Shown here piece by piece: positions 47,401 through 57,641 of a stretch of DNA of 64,000 bases. Origin of the DNA: Aquilaria yunnanensis (taxonomy: Eukaryota > Streptophyta > Magnoliopsida > Malvales > Thymelaeaceae); NCBI GenBank assembly GCA_039654915.1, contig CM077600.1:72301992-72365991 (forward strand), given 5' to 3'. Position 1 is the stretch's first letter. Each line of letters opens with the position of its first letter. The translations under genes and the position numbers were made by a program. The notes below the pieces were generated by a model. The model was given only the letters and a program-made list of their open reading frames with translations. It was not told where the DNA came from and made no database searches.

Positions 47401-48415
47401 TACGGCTAAGGCAGCAACCCTTTCTCCACTTCCAACACGTAGGTCCACTTCACCTTAGGCCGATCTTCTACTCCTACTTAGATCTTGTACATTTGCACAT
47501 ATGTGAGATCCATATCCAATATCCAATACCCAAGATGAAAAAGTAGAAAAGTTAGTCTCTATAACAAAAATACTTGAAGTGGAAGTCTTACATCCCTTCT
47601 CTTTTGCAAGTTCTTTAAGATAGAGCTTGCAGTTGCGCTTCCAGTGTCCAAGTTGCTTACAATGGAAGCACTCGCCTTCCTTTGCCACACCACCCTTTGG
47701 TTTTAGTGCAGTTGACGAAGAATTAGCATTGGACTTTCCTTTAGCTTTATCCTTCTTCTTGTTGGCTTGTCCCTTTCCTTTGCCCTTTTGAATCATCAAA
47801 ATGGGCTTAGCCTTCTTAAGATTTTGCTCAGCAATTCTCAACATGTTGAACAATTCAGGGAGGGATTTGTCAAGGTCCTTCATGTTAGAGTTCATGACGA
47901 ACTGACTGTAGCTTTCAGGCAACAATTGCAAGACTACATCAATAGCTAACTCTTTCTAAAGAGCAAATCCCAAACTCTTAAGATTCTCAATGTACCCAAT
48001 CATCTTGAGCATATGAGGACCCACGGGACTTCCTTCAGACATTTTGCACTAAAACAATACCTTAAAGGTCTTAAACCTCTCATGCCTAGCTTGCTCTTGG
48101 AAGAGCATCCTGAGATGTTCGATCATATCGAATGCCCCCATGTTTTCATGTTGCTTCTAAAGCTCAAATTCCATGATAATAAGCATGAGGCATGCAATAT
48201 CCAAAGCATCATTAGAATGCCTCTAATGAGCATCCCTTTCAGCTCTTAGAGTAGTGGCAGCAGGCTCATTTGGAATGGGCTGCTCCAGGACATAAGCCTT
48301 TCTCTCTTGCTTGAGGACTATCCCTAAGTTTCAATACCATTTAAGAAAGTTAGTCCCATTCAATTTTTCCTTCTCAAGGATCGATTGCAATGAAAGTGTC
48401 GATGTGTTTTGTGCC
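44480..48415 (-). pseudogene. Copia copy 2 gag-pol relic
   Basis: The same domain order as copy 1 is present in pieces: gag with knuckle CFHCKQLGHWKRNC (47931-47455), protease V-L-D-I-G-Y-G-S-H-I-C (D-I-G instead of D-T-G), GAG-pre-integrase and integrase start HSDVCGPM (47182-46772), RT N-terminus (46035-45703), RT palm with LYVDDILL intact (45790-45332), and RNase H with a complete end M-D-D-W-L (44995-44480). Frameshifts separate these blocks, for instance at about 45810-45820. It supplies the residues missing in copy 1, such as Lys at the 7589 stop. Confidence 0.88.
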
Positions 48416-48419
48416 ATAG

Positions 48420-49478
48420 TTATCTAGAATAGTAAATATGCAGCGTAAGAGTCATGTATTTTAATTCATTTAATAAAGACTTTTATTAAATGATACTCCC
48501 ACTATTTTACTTAAAATAATAACCCTCATTATTATTTTAGAACACCTCGGCACTAAGGTATTCTAGTGGGCCAATATCCATATTTGACCACAGCTTGAGT
48601 CAGCTTTGGCTTTTCTCTCAAGTTATAGTTATTTAGGTAGGCAACTCCTTGCCAATTGCATCTCATGCAACTCTTGGATAGTTGGGTGAACAACACTTGT
48701 CCAAGCTCATCTCATAAACTTAAGCCCAACTCTATGCCTCTAAGTCCCCAATCCTATTAGGATGACTTAGTGAAGTCGAACCCAAAGTTAGCAATTTGGA
48801 TATCACTATTATCCCATCGCGCCTTACCAAGATGAACATAGGTTATTTGCTTTGGCAAACCCACCCAATGTTGATCAAAGTCTTGACAAGTGCCAACCTT
48901 TGGAAGGCATCACATTTAATGACTTAATGTTTGTTTGAGGGATTTTTTTTTATCTCACCAATTTGTTATCTTCGGTTGTCTTATACATGCATCACATACA
49001 AATATAAAACATGCATTTCATGCTAACAAGAAAGTAACCGTGACATGGTTATAGTCCAAACTATGCGATATTATCAAGCCAATGAGAATATCATAAAAGC
49101 CTAAATAAAGAAAAGGATCTTCGTAAGCTCATTCTCCTCATTTCTTGGTTGCCATTTTGTTGTCACCTCCTTGGACATACCACCTTGGACGATCCCATAA
49201 TGTACCATTGCATCAATAATAGAAACCCTGAGTTACATTCGAGGAGAGTAAGGTGAGAATAGAATGTACAATGAGAGTGATATGAAAGGCACGACTCGCA
49301 GGCCATATTTATAAGTACAACCAATTAAGGGCTATAACCACGCACCATGCTACAACCACCAATCATCATAGCATGTCAAATCTCATTCAAAAAAAGTGAA
49401 TGCCAATTAACACGTGTTGATTAATCAATTTTTATTAATGTGGCGCTTCACATACGGTGGTCCCACTAGCTAGTTAGC
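48420..49478 (-). other. Copia copy 2 leader, truncated
   Basis: Corresponds to the copy 1 leader (10004-11065) and includes about 30 bases near 48845-48880 absent from copy 1. It breaks off at TAGTTAGC, where the gypsy sequence resumes. Confidence 0.75.
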
Positions 49479-49845
49479 GATCATAGAAAGATCTGAACAT
49501 GAGGCAACGTTGATGGATTGAATACTTAAAAGATTATGATTGTTCAATTGAGTAATGTGCTGGCAAAGGAAATGTGGTAGCAGATTCATTGAGCCGGAAG
49601 TACACAGGAGTGATCCTATCTAAGAATCAGGCTATGAATTCCTCGAAGGGAGCATTGGGGGATTGTTTCTCAGCTTTGCATGAGTTTTGGCAAACCCAAG
49701 AGAAATCCCTAGTCTACATTTTGGAAATACAATTAGCTTGGTTAGTCAAACTTAAGGACACTGAAATGGAAGATCCATTCTTGAAGAAAATTTCAAGAGA
49801 AGTGAAGCTTGGTACTGTGAAAATGTAATTCCAATACAAGGATTG
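49479..49845 (+). pseudogene. Gypsy RNase H end
   Basis: Continuation of the gypsy pol after the copia insertion: D-H-R-K, then DLNMRQR, a stop, WIEYLKDYDCSIE, a stop, then GKGNVVADSLSRK, the conserved end of the gypsy RNase H domain. About ten codons are missing at the junction. It continues towards the integrase linker and is cut at 49850 by the Tat-like element. Confidence 0.82.
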
Positions 49846-49850
49846 AATAC

Positions 49851-50907
49851 TGATGCTGTTCGGGGGTGTGGAGCTAGCATCTGATGCGGTCCCGTTAGGC
49901 GAAGCCAGCACCTCCACTGTGTGCAGCGGTGTGGGCAGCAAGGGGTGCTGAAGGTACAAGAAGGTACCCTGAGAGGGTCACCTTAAATGGTGGCCGGCAG
50001 CTTCCTGGTACCGTGGCTAGTGAGGATGGGAAGGACTTCCGGCACGGGAGAGAGCCCGGAGCAGAGATCCTTCAGGGAGACCTGGCTGAAACACTAAAAA
50101 AATAGGGGTTAGGAGGCCCCCGGGGTGATTTTCCGGGGGGGAACCTCTGACGCCCAAGTCAGTGCTTCTAGAGAGAATGGGACACAGTAATAAGCACAAG
50201 GGACTCTTGCCTGGCGTGTCTTTCCGAGGGCTGAAGGGAGAGTATTCAGGCGGAGGGAAGAGAGCGTCCTCTGTTTTCCGGCCTCTCTGTCCTCTTTTTC
50301 TCTCTTGGGGAGCCCCTCTTATTTGTGACCATTTCCTGGTATATAAGGGAGGGGGTGATCTCTTCAGATTGTGGCAGGTGTATGGACGGATGGTGTTCGT
50401 ACTTCTGGGCGTGGGGGTCCCTAGCCACCTGCTCGCTCCTCGGTTCACGAGCCGTGGTAGATGTAGCCCTGTGTGACAGGACGTAGGCTATGATGCCGTG
50501 TTAGAGCATGTCTGGGGGTGGCGTGTCGGAGACGTATATGAGCGGAGTGTCAAAGACTCCTTAATGGCTCTTGCCGTACAACCAAGGTCCCTCTGGTTGA
50601 TGTCTCACTTCGGGGTGAGGGGCCCTTTCCCGGAGTCAGGCTGGAACTTTGGTGTCTACGTCTTCGGGGGGGCTTTCTCCCGCAGGGGGTGGTTGGTCTT
50701 TCTCCCCCGAAGCTGGTTCAGTCGCCCTCCTGAAGGAGGTGCTACGCTGGCTCCCGAAGGTGGAATTGGTGAGATACTGAGGTCATGCACCTCAGGTGTA
50801 TGACTTCCTTCACTCCGGAGTCCTTTCCGAGGTCGTATGCCTTAGGTGTCTGGTTCCCTCTTTCCCGTGGTCGGTAGGTGGTCAGGGCGATAGCACTTCA
50901 GCTATCA
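49851..50907 (-). repeat. Tat-like element, 3' LTR
   Basis: In element orientation it starts TGATAGC at 50907 and ends CAGCATCA at 49851. Open frames inside it (50017-50448, 50498-50803) recur in the other LTR and are not genes. A TATATAA motif lies at 50340-50346. Confidence 0.88.
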
Positions 50908-50909
50908 CA

Positions 50910-50921
50910 TGCCCCCCTTGG
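50910..50921 (-). other. Polypurine tract of Tat-like element
   Basis: The minus strand reads CCAAGGGGGGCATG directly before the LTR start TGATAGC, a suitable plus-strand primer. Confidence 0.75.
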
Positions 50922-51713
50922 AAAGGCCGAAGTGGAGACTTCGGCAAGTAGTCCTTTTGGTGTCCGTCTATCGCCCAATTGGCAGTTTTGACAGGACGAC
51001 CTCATGGACTCCCGGAGGCCCACGTGGTAGTATGTCCATTTCGGTTGAACAAGGCGGCATAGAGCCTTGAACCCCGGGCCTTATGGATTTACACTCGGAG
51101 TATGACGTCAGTTGGGCAGGCGCTTCGCCACCTAGGTGACAATCCTTGTTCAGACAGATGTCATCTATCCATCCTTCGGTGTTCTCAAGATACCCAACTT
51201 TTTTATTTTTCCCGCCATAGGCTAGTGAACCGTCGTGTCTTGAAACTAGTCATGCCAGTCTCGAGCAGCGTGCCCGGGTTTTCTGGATGTCAGAAAACAC
51301 GTCCTAGTTTCTCATGACGGGCGACACGTGCAGGCATCTGCTGGGATGGGCACTCCTTTTCACCCATGAAGGGTAATTATGGCGACGTTTCACCTTCGCG
51401 CAGCAGTTATGACACCCTTTTGGCTGCCCTTCCTCGATCTATAAAAGCCTCCTCCTGTCATACTCTTTATTTGTATTTTGCTCTCACTTTGCTCTCGCTT
51501 GCTTCTGTGCCTTTTTCTCCTCTTTTGCGGCGGAGCGATTTTTGGCAACCTTTTACGACAGCGTCATCAAACCCAGACTTCGGCAAGACTTTTGGTGGGT
51601 TCTGATTTCTAGAGTTCCTTCGGTTTCTGCTTTTCTTTTCGCTTTTCGAAGTCATTTTTCCTTTTTTCGAAATAATTTTTCCCCCTTTTTCTGAAGTCAT
51701 TTTTCGGTCAACC
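50922..51713 (+). other. Region upstream of the antisense gene
   Basis: About 800 bp between the 3' LTR and the first ATG of the antisense frame. On the plus strand it includes a TATA-like CTATAAAAGCC at 51439-51449, followed by a pyrimidine-rich stretch up to the ATG, as expected for a promoter and 5' leader. The open frames here (51102-51605) show no domain. Confidence 0.4.
51439..51449 (+). promoter_or_regulatory. Candidate TATA box of the antisense gene
   Basis: CTATAAAAGCC, about 265 bp upstream of the ATG at 51714 and followed by a C/T-rich leader. It is the only good TATA match on this strand between the LTR and the ATG. Confidence 0.4.
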
Positions 51714-52545
51714 ATGCCTATTCCCGAGAGCTGGCAACCTTTTATGTCTCACCCTTGTTGCACCACTCCTGAAAAATTAGAAAAGTGGAAGACGCAATTT
51801 TTCCTTCCCTCGTATGCCATCACAAGGTTACCTCGCCTTGGCCAGTTTAGCTTTATGAATCAAGGTGACGAGGTTACTGTTTTTTGAGCCCAACTAAAGG
51901 CCGGACTTTGGTTTCCTCTTGCAAAGATGATTTGTGACTTTTGCCAATTTCATGGCATAGCCGTGAATCAGCTTGCTCCCAACTCATACTACTATTTCAA
52001 TGCTTTTCTCTACATGTGCGGGATCTTCGGGGTAGAACCCCATTTCATCCTGTTCATGCAGTATTATAAGCTCTATCTGGTTCCGAAGGGTGGCTTTTAT
52101 TTCATGCTGCCTCAGGGATCTAGGAGCAAGAAATTTATGTTCACCTTCGCTACCAAGGATAGCTGGCGAGGGTGGCAAAGGAAGTTCTTCTTCCTGAAGG
52201 TGGCGGAGGCCTGGTCGCACGTCCCAACTAAGTGGGCTCGGGGAAAGCTGGAGGCGGATGTCATGGATCCCAGGAAGTTGCTGAGTCCCGAGTTGGCAGC
52301 TAGGTTTGGGGACTTTGATAGACGAATCCGTGCTGTCGCCGACTAGGATGCCGAGGTCCCTCCACGCTCTCTCTACCCTTTCTCGATCATGTGGAAACTC
52401 ATGACCGAGGATGTCCTTCGGGAGTTGGGGGTGGTTATGGAGCATAAGACAGATCTCGGCATGCCAGCTCCTACTACAGAGGGGAAGAGCTCTTGGCTGG
52501 TGAAGCTCCTTCGGAGCGAGCTCACTTACAAAGCCTTTTCTGAAA

Positions 52546-52616
52546 GTAAGTTCCTTTCAGGGTTTTTTCAGTATAAGTTCTTGTGGACTTACACTGATTT
52601 CTTCCCTCTTTCTCAG
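52546..52616 (+). other. Predicted intron 1 of the antisense gene
   Basis: 71 nt, GTAAGTTCC at the donor and TTTCTCAG at the acceptor. Removal joins codon ..GA-A|A-AG.. in phase 1 and opens the frame for a further 147 codons apart from two stops. Confidence 0.7.
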
Positions 52617-53063
52617 AGATAGGCAACGAGTCGGCCGCCTACTACAGGTCTCTCTTCCTTGGTCAGGCTGAGAAGGGAGCACAAGCGAAAAAGAGGCTCA
52701 AGACTTCTGGGGCCGAACCATCTTCGACCAAGAAGGCCAAGAAGGACACCCTTCTTCCCTCCTCGGAGGACGTTTCGGAGGTCGGTAATGTTATTGCTAC
52801 TTCTACTAAGGCTGGCAATGTCACTGCGACTTCGACCGAGGTTGCAACTTTTTCCTAGCCTGAAACGCCCCGCGAGGTTCTTGCCGGGGTGGTCGCCATT
52901 CCTGCACCTCCGAGTTTCGCCACGTCGGTGGATTTGTTAGGCTCTTTGGCGGATCTTTCTGCTGACGATTTCGAAAAGCGTTGAAGGGCCAAGGGCAAAC
53001 ATATTCCTGCCGACGTGGAGGAAGTCCGGGACTCTGATGACGATGTTGCTGAGGTCGCGCCAG

Positions 53064-53145
53064 GTTTGTCTCTTATTCCCTGCAATCTTACATTTTTCAT
53101 AATCAAGGAATTTTTACCTGATGAGATGTATGTTTCTTTTTGCAG
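53064..53145 (+). other. Predicted intron 2 of the antisense gene
   Basis: 82 nt, donor CAG|GTTTGT, acceptor TTTTTGCAG. Removal restores the phase 1 codon GAG and continues into a frame rich in charged residues. Confidence 0.7.
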
Positions 53146-53405
53146 AGGATTTGGCGCCCTCAGCTTGGATGGTTGAGCACGCCGGAAGGCGGGCTCTTCG
53201 GGATTCTCATGTCTTGAAGGACAAAGTTCCGAGGGAGCCGTTCTGGTCTTTCACGGAGGACATGAACCTGTTCTCTGAGGACTGCCGGGAGATGGCTCCC
53301 TAAATGGCGAGGGGCGTGCTTACTCAGGCATCCTTCAAGGCAGTCACCGAGGAGTGTGCCTCCAAGGATGCCCTTGCTGCAAAAGTTTCCGAGCATGCTG
53401 CTCAG

Positions 53406-53508
53406 GTACTTCTTCAGGCTCTTCACTTTTCCTCCCACTTTTTGTCTAAGTGTTTTGGCTTTCCTCGTGCAAATTTCACTAAGTACCTTCTTTCTCTCTT
53501 TTTTGCAG
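53406..53508 (+). other. Predicted intron 3 of the antisense gene
   Basis: 103 nt, donor CAG|GTACTT, pyrimidine-rich tail and acceptor TTTTTTGCAG. Phase 0. The following exon leads in frame into the coiled-coil segment. Confidence 0.7.
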
Positions 53509-54212
53509 CTTTTGGGGTATAGTGGATACCTCCGAGGTTGGGCAGCAAAGCAGTCTTCGGTCCGAGCCTAGGCCGAAGACAAATTGGAGAAGGCCAAAGT
53601 CTTCTGTGCCAACTTGGTGGTGACGAACGCCAAGTTGAGCCAAATATGCAAGGAGAAGATTGCCAGTCTTCGGGAGGAGTTCTTGAAGGGCCAAGAGGGG
53701 CTCTTGAAGGATTTTTCCAAGAAGATGTTCGACCTTGGTGACAAATTAATCAGCTTGACTTCGGCCAACGAGACCCTTCAAAAGGAAAAGGAAGGGGAGT
53801 CTGCCCTCCTGGAAAAGGCAATGGCTGAAAAAGCTGAACTCCAGGCCAAGGTCGACTTGCTGAAGGAGGATTCGAAGAAGAAGAAGAAAACCGAGGAGCT
53901 AGAGAAGGAGATTTTCGACCTTCGGCAGGAGGTTTCGGATCTTCAACATGAGGCGGACTCGTTGAAAAAGACAAAACCATCCAGACGTCCAAGGTTGCTT
54001 TTCAGGACGGCTTCTGCCTAGCTCGTCATTAGTTTATGAAGAAGTATCCGGACCTCGATCCTTCCTTTCTGGCTGCCCTGGATATTCCCGGGAGGCCTCG
54101 GTGGATGTGGTTAACAGTCGAGTTCCTTAACCTGCCGTTTCCTCCTCCTACACCGAAGGTGGCGGCTAAAGATTCAGGAGCCGAAGCTTCCCATGACGCC
54201 GGGGTCCCTTAG

Positions 54213-55299
54213 ATATTCTAGGACCTTTGCCTTCTTCTTTTTCTTTGTACTCTTCTTCTTGTAATCTTCTCCTTGTATCAAGACCTTCTTCAATGAATTT
54301 TCCATCATTATTTTGGCTAAGTCTTTTCGAGCAATTTTTGTTTCCTAATTGTCCCGACCATTTTTGGTCAAGGTACTTCGGTACTTTCTTTGCTCGTTTC
54401 GTCGGCTATTCTTCGTGTGGTCTTTCACAGTTGGCTGTGTTTGGTAGACTTGCCCTCTTTTGGGCATATAACCCAACCAACTTCGGAAGGACCAGGAGAC
54501 TTTCGGGAGTCCATACTTCAGCTTTGTTCGGTGAACATTCTCATACAGGGGAAAACTTTCTATACTTAGACAAATTTTTGGCTTGCACCATTTCTTGTCT
54601 AAAAATTCTGAGTATAGAATTTCTTTAGGGCGCTTGAGTGCCTTGTACCTTTCAGTTTTCCTTCTTCGCTGTTGCCAAGCTAGTATGCTCCTCTTCGGAC
54701 ATCGTTTAGGACCAAATAAAGCCCTTTCCCGCTTGGCCGAAGTACCCCACAGGATGGTTTTCGGGGTTCTAATTCGGCCTTTCGGGGGTGAAGTCTCCTT
54801 TTCCTTATTCCTTTTGGCCTATCACGCAAGTTCTGCACTTATGGCCACCTTTTGCCGAAAAGGCCTTCTTTCGAGCTCGGCCGTTTCTCTATGTTTGACA
54901 ACTAAGTCGAGGTTAGTTCTCAACTCGAGGTCATGTCCTCTTTCGTCAAACATCTATATGCTGGCCGAACTACTTCAAATGGATAATGGCTTTCTGTACT
55001 GGGGATAAGTGAGAAAGGTGTCTCTCCCTTGGTCTCTCGGGGAGTTGTCTGATAACTCCTTGGTACAGTAGGAAGTTCTCCTGGGCACTTTCCCTTTGCA
55101 TCTCTTATAGTCCCTCTTTTATAGCTCTTTTGGCAACTCTGCTTGTCTATTGCTCGGGGGCTAAGCTAGTGGGCTGAAGTGCCTTTTTATTCCGAGGTCG
55201 GTGACGGATTCTTGAAATCCTTTGTCCATAGACGGGAAATCATTACTAGCCGGTGTCACCGTCGGTATGCCAAATCAACATACTATGTTCTTCCAGACG
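54213..55299. other. 3' region of the antisense gene and element interior
   Basis: T/C-rich sequence beginning TATTCTAGGACC with several TTCTTC blocks. It probably contains the 3' end of the antisense transcript and decayed pol sequence of the element on the minus strand. No domain is clear until the integrase remnant at 55300. Confidence 0.4.
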
Positions 55300-55402
55300 A
55301 ACTTTTTGTGCACCTTTTGCCGGCATGGTTGCTAGGAGTTCTGCCTTACCCCACTCAGTGAAGTAGTCCTCTGCTATCACGCAGAACTTCACATCTTCGG
55401 GT
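55300..55402 (-). pseudogene. Integrase remnant of Tat-like element
   Basis: The minus strand reads V-K-F-C-V-I-A-E-D-Y-F-T-E-W-G-K-A-E-L-L-A-T. This matches the conserved integrase core segment of plant gypsy elements with D-Y-F-T-K-W-x-E-A. It places pol on the minus strand, as required by the LTR and primer site orientation. The flanks are too decayed to extend the domain. Confidence 0.7.
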
Positions 55403-55579
55403 GCTATTTGGAGTGGCTCGGTGCAATCTTTCCGAAGTTATCCGCTTCGAAGGCAGTCTTCAGGTGCTGGCGTGTCTCTGGCCACTTTCACACCTCTTCG
55501 ACGAATTGTCCTGCACCCTTTTTACCGATATTTATACTTTTATAACAGAGTTGCGTACCTTTGCCTGCATAGTTTTTCC

Positions 55580-55975
55580 TTAATCAGGAAATATTGTCCG
55601 GAACGTCTTTGCACTTTCTGCCTCTTCATGAGGATTTTCGGGACTCTTTGGCTGCGAGATTATTATACCTAGCGTTGCCATGCTTGGACGGGCCAACACT
55701 TTTTGGTAATCAAATTTGATCGTTTTGGTGGCCTCCCTACCTACGGGCCCCCGAGGGGGTATCCTAGCGCCCTGATGTTCTACGCTTTGTGGTTCCACTG
55801 ACGAGGAGTTTCCACTCTGGATCTATCTTCGCTCTGTCTCCCTTGTTTGTTTCAGCCTTCCCTACTTCTGGGATTTCAGCGATCTAGTCTGCCAGTTCTC
55901 GGGCGCTCACCGCCCTTCTAAGCTCATATGCGATGTAGCACTCTTTGAGTTCAATGCACCATTTTGATAGCCTTT
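55580..55975 (-). pseudogene. RNase H region remnant of Tat-like element
   Basis: The minus strand shows E-L-R-R-A-V-S-A-R-E-L-A-D, a stop, I-A-E-I, then D-P-E-W-K-L-L-V and a decayed G-A-R-I-P-P-R-G-P segment. This is the order of the RNase H linker and the start of the W-x-L-x-V-D-G-S domain in Tat-type gypsy elements. RT is missing altogether between this and the N-terminal fragment. Confidence 0.5.
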
Positions 55976-55992
55976 TCCGAATGCTCTACTCT

Positions 55993-56379
55993 TTATCGTG
56001 GCATTGCGCGGAGGCGGGTCACTTCGGATAGCAGTCGTGTCCTGGGAAGTAGAGTCGGCGCCTCCTGCCCGCAAGTCAAGTCGTAGACGACCTCTCGGGG
56101 CAATGGGTTTTGTCTTTGTTGCCGAGGAGATGGCGATTTTTTCCTTGGGTGCAGAACTCTTTTAGCGGAGAGGTCTGGGTCATCCTGACCCTGCTTTTCC
56201 CGTAGGTCATACTGCGGGGAGCACGCTTTCTGTCGAGGACTCTTCTTGTTGATCTCCATTTCCCAAATTCCTGTGAATTGATATGGGACTCTCATCCCAA
56301 TGAAGTACTGAGGAGGGGGCCTTCGGCCCGAATTTTGTCGTGGCCATCTCCGGCTTAACTGGTGCGTCATTTCAGCCAC
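55993..56379 (-). pseudogene. Unidentified N-terminal open frame of Tat-like element
   Basis: A 128-codon frame beginning MAEMTHQLSRRWPRQN on the minus strand, about 180 bp inside the primer site, where gag should start. It is basic and proline-rich (P-R-Q-Q-R-Q-N-P-L-P-R-E). The segment P-R-E-V-V-Y-D-L-T-C-G could correspond to the gag-protease linker of Tat elements. Most of gag would then be deleted. Domain identity is uncertain. Confidence 0.45.
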
Positions 56380-56560
56380 GACAGGGCGTGGGAATTCGCG
56401 TAGACTAGCCTATGGTAATAGCCAGAGGGCGCTCACCCTCGGTCAGGGAAGTCCCTACTGCCATTATTCGGTTGCCTGTTGAATATCTGGCACAGACAGG
56501 GACCTCGGGAGTCCCTTCTCCTTAGAACGCCGAGCTCCAACGATGGTGACCTGGGTGTGT

Positions 56561-56578
56561 TTCCCACAGACGGCGCCA
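56561..56578 (-). other. Primer binding site of Tat-like element
   Basis: The minus strand reads TGGCGCCGTCTGTGGGAA two bases after the 5' LTR. This is a common primer site of plant gypsy elements and fixes the minus orientation of the element. Confidence 0.88.
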
Positions 56579-56580
56579 GA

Positions 56581-57636
56581 TGATGCTGTCCGGGGGTGCG
56601 GAGCTAGCATCTGATGCGGTTCGGTTAGGCGGAGCCAGCATCTCCACTATGTGCAGCGGTGTGGGCAGCAAAGGGTCCTGGAGGTACAAGAAGGTACCTT
56701 GAGAGGGTCACCTTAAGTGGTGGCCGGCAGCTTCCTGGTACCGTGGCTGGTGAGGACGGGAAGGACTTTCGGCAGGGGAGAGAGCTCAGAGCAGAGATCC
56801 TTTAGGGAAACCTGGCTGAAACACTCAGAAAACAGGGGTTAGGAGGCCCCCGGTGTGGTTTTCCGGGGGGGAACCTCCAACACCCAAGTCAGTGCTTCTA
56901 GAGAGAAGGGGACAGAGTAATAAGCACAAGGGACTCTTGCCTGGCATGTCTTTCTGAGGGCTGAAGGGAGAGTATTCAGGTGGAGGGAGGAGAGCGTCCT
57001 CTGTTTTCCGGCCTCTCTGTCCTCTTTTTCTCTCTTGGGGAGCCCCCTTATTTGTGACCATTTCCCTGGTATATAAGGGAGGGGTGATCTCTTCAGATTG
57101 TGGCATGTGTATGGACGGATGGTGTTCGTACTTCTGGGCATGGGGGTCGCTAGCCACCTGCTCGCTCCTCGGTCTGCGAGCCATGGTAGATGTTGCCCAG
57201 TGTGACAGGATGTAGGCTGCGATGCCGTGTTAGAGCATGTCTGGGGGTGGCGTGTCGGAGACATATATGAGTGGAGTGTCAGAGACTGCTTGGTGGCCCT
57301 TGCCATACAACCAAGGTCCCTCTGGTTGATGTCTCAGTTCGGGGTGAGGGGCCCTTTCCCGGAGTCGGGCTGGAACTTCGGTGTCTACGTCTTTGGGGGG
57401 GCTTTCTCTCGCAGGGGGTGGTTGGTCTTTCTCCCCCGAAGCTGGTTTGGTCGCCCTCCCAAAGGAGGCACTACGCTGGCTCCCGAAGTTGGAATTGGTG
57501 AGATACCGAGGTCGTGTGCCTCAGGTGTATGACTTCCTTCACTCCGGAGTCCTTTCTGAGGTCGTATGCCTCAGGTGTTTGGCTCCCTCTTTCCCGTGGT
57601 CGGTAGGTGGTCAGGGTGATAGCACTTCGGCTATCA
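56581..57636 (-). repeat. Tat-like element, 5' LTR
   Basis: Direct repeat of 49851-50907. In the first 150 bases of the alignment I count about a dozen differences; the rest looks closer. TATA-like TATATAA at 57071-57077. Confidence 0.88.
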
Positions 57637-57641
57637 AATAC

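Larger units (their letters stand above)
43057..49478 (-). mobile_element. Copia copy 2, 5'-truncated, nested in gypsy RNase H
   Basis: Minus-strand relative of copia copy 1. Only the 3' LTR is present (43057-44465), followed towards higher coordinates by pol, gag and leader, which stop at 49478. Compared with copy 1 the last 440 bp of leader, the primer site and the entire 5' LTR are missing. Gypsy RNase H sequence resumes directly at 49479, with a few codons lost. Identity to copy 1 is roughly 90% by eye. The frame has many stops and shifts, so it is older or less constrained than copy 1. Confidence 0.88.
51714..54212 (+). pseudogene. Spliced antisense gene in Tat-like element (Transposase_28-like)
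   Basis: Four exons are predicted: 51714-52545, 52617-53063, 53146-53405 and 53509 onward. Each intron starts GT and ends CAG, and each junction keeps the reading frame across it. The first exon encodes L-K-A-G-L-W-F-P-L, then N-Q-L-A-P-N-S-Y-Y-Y-F and a W-K-F-F-F-type stretch. This resembles the plant 'putative gypsy type transposon' (Transposase_28) domain. Exon 2 is Lys-, Ser- and Thr-rich. Exon 4 encodes about 110 residues of heptad-patterned coiled coil (K-I-A-S-L-R-E-E-F to V-S-D-L-Q-H-E-A). Six in-frame stops (51885, 52344, 52856, 52982, 53301, 53569) and a one-base loss near 53980 disable it. Antisense genes of this type are known from Tat elements; function unknown. Confidence 0.72.
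49846..57641 (-). mobile_element. Tat-like non-autonomous LTR element with AATAC duplication
   Basis: A complete LTR structure (49851-57636) lies on the minus strand: LTRs of 1057 and 1056 bp, primer site beside the right LTR, polypurine tract beside the left LTR, and perfect AATAC duplications (49846-49850, 57637-57641). It is clearly richer in G and C than the surrounding DNA. Between the LTRs there is no complete gag-pol; only RNase H, integrase and N-terminal remnants remain on the minus strand (about 55300-56400). A large spliced open frame occupies the opposite strand (51714-54212). The primer sequence TGGCGCCGT and the antisense frame suggest the Tat lineage of gypsy. The LTRs differ by several percent, more than those of copia copy 1. 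Confidence 0.88.

Noticed and set aside
50017..50803. Open frames of 101-143 codons in GC-rich DNA
   Set aside because: They fall within an LTR and recur with shifts in the other LTR (56825-57532). This is LTR composition, not coding sequence.
53584..54021. Stand-alone coiled-coil gene
   Set aside because: Splicing places it in frame with the upstream exons, and the apparent start is not an ATG. It is the last exon of the antisense gene.
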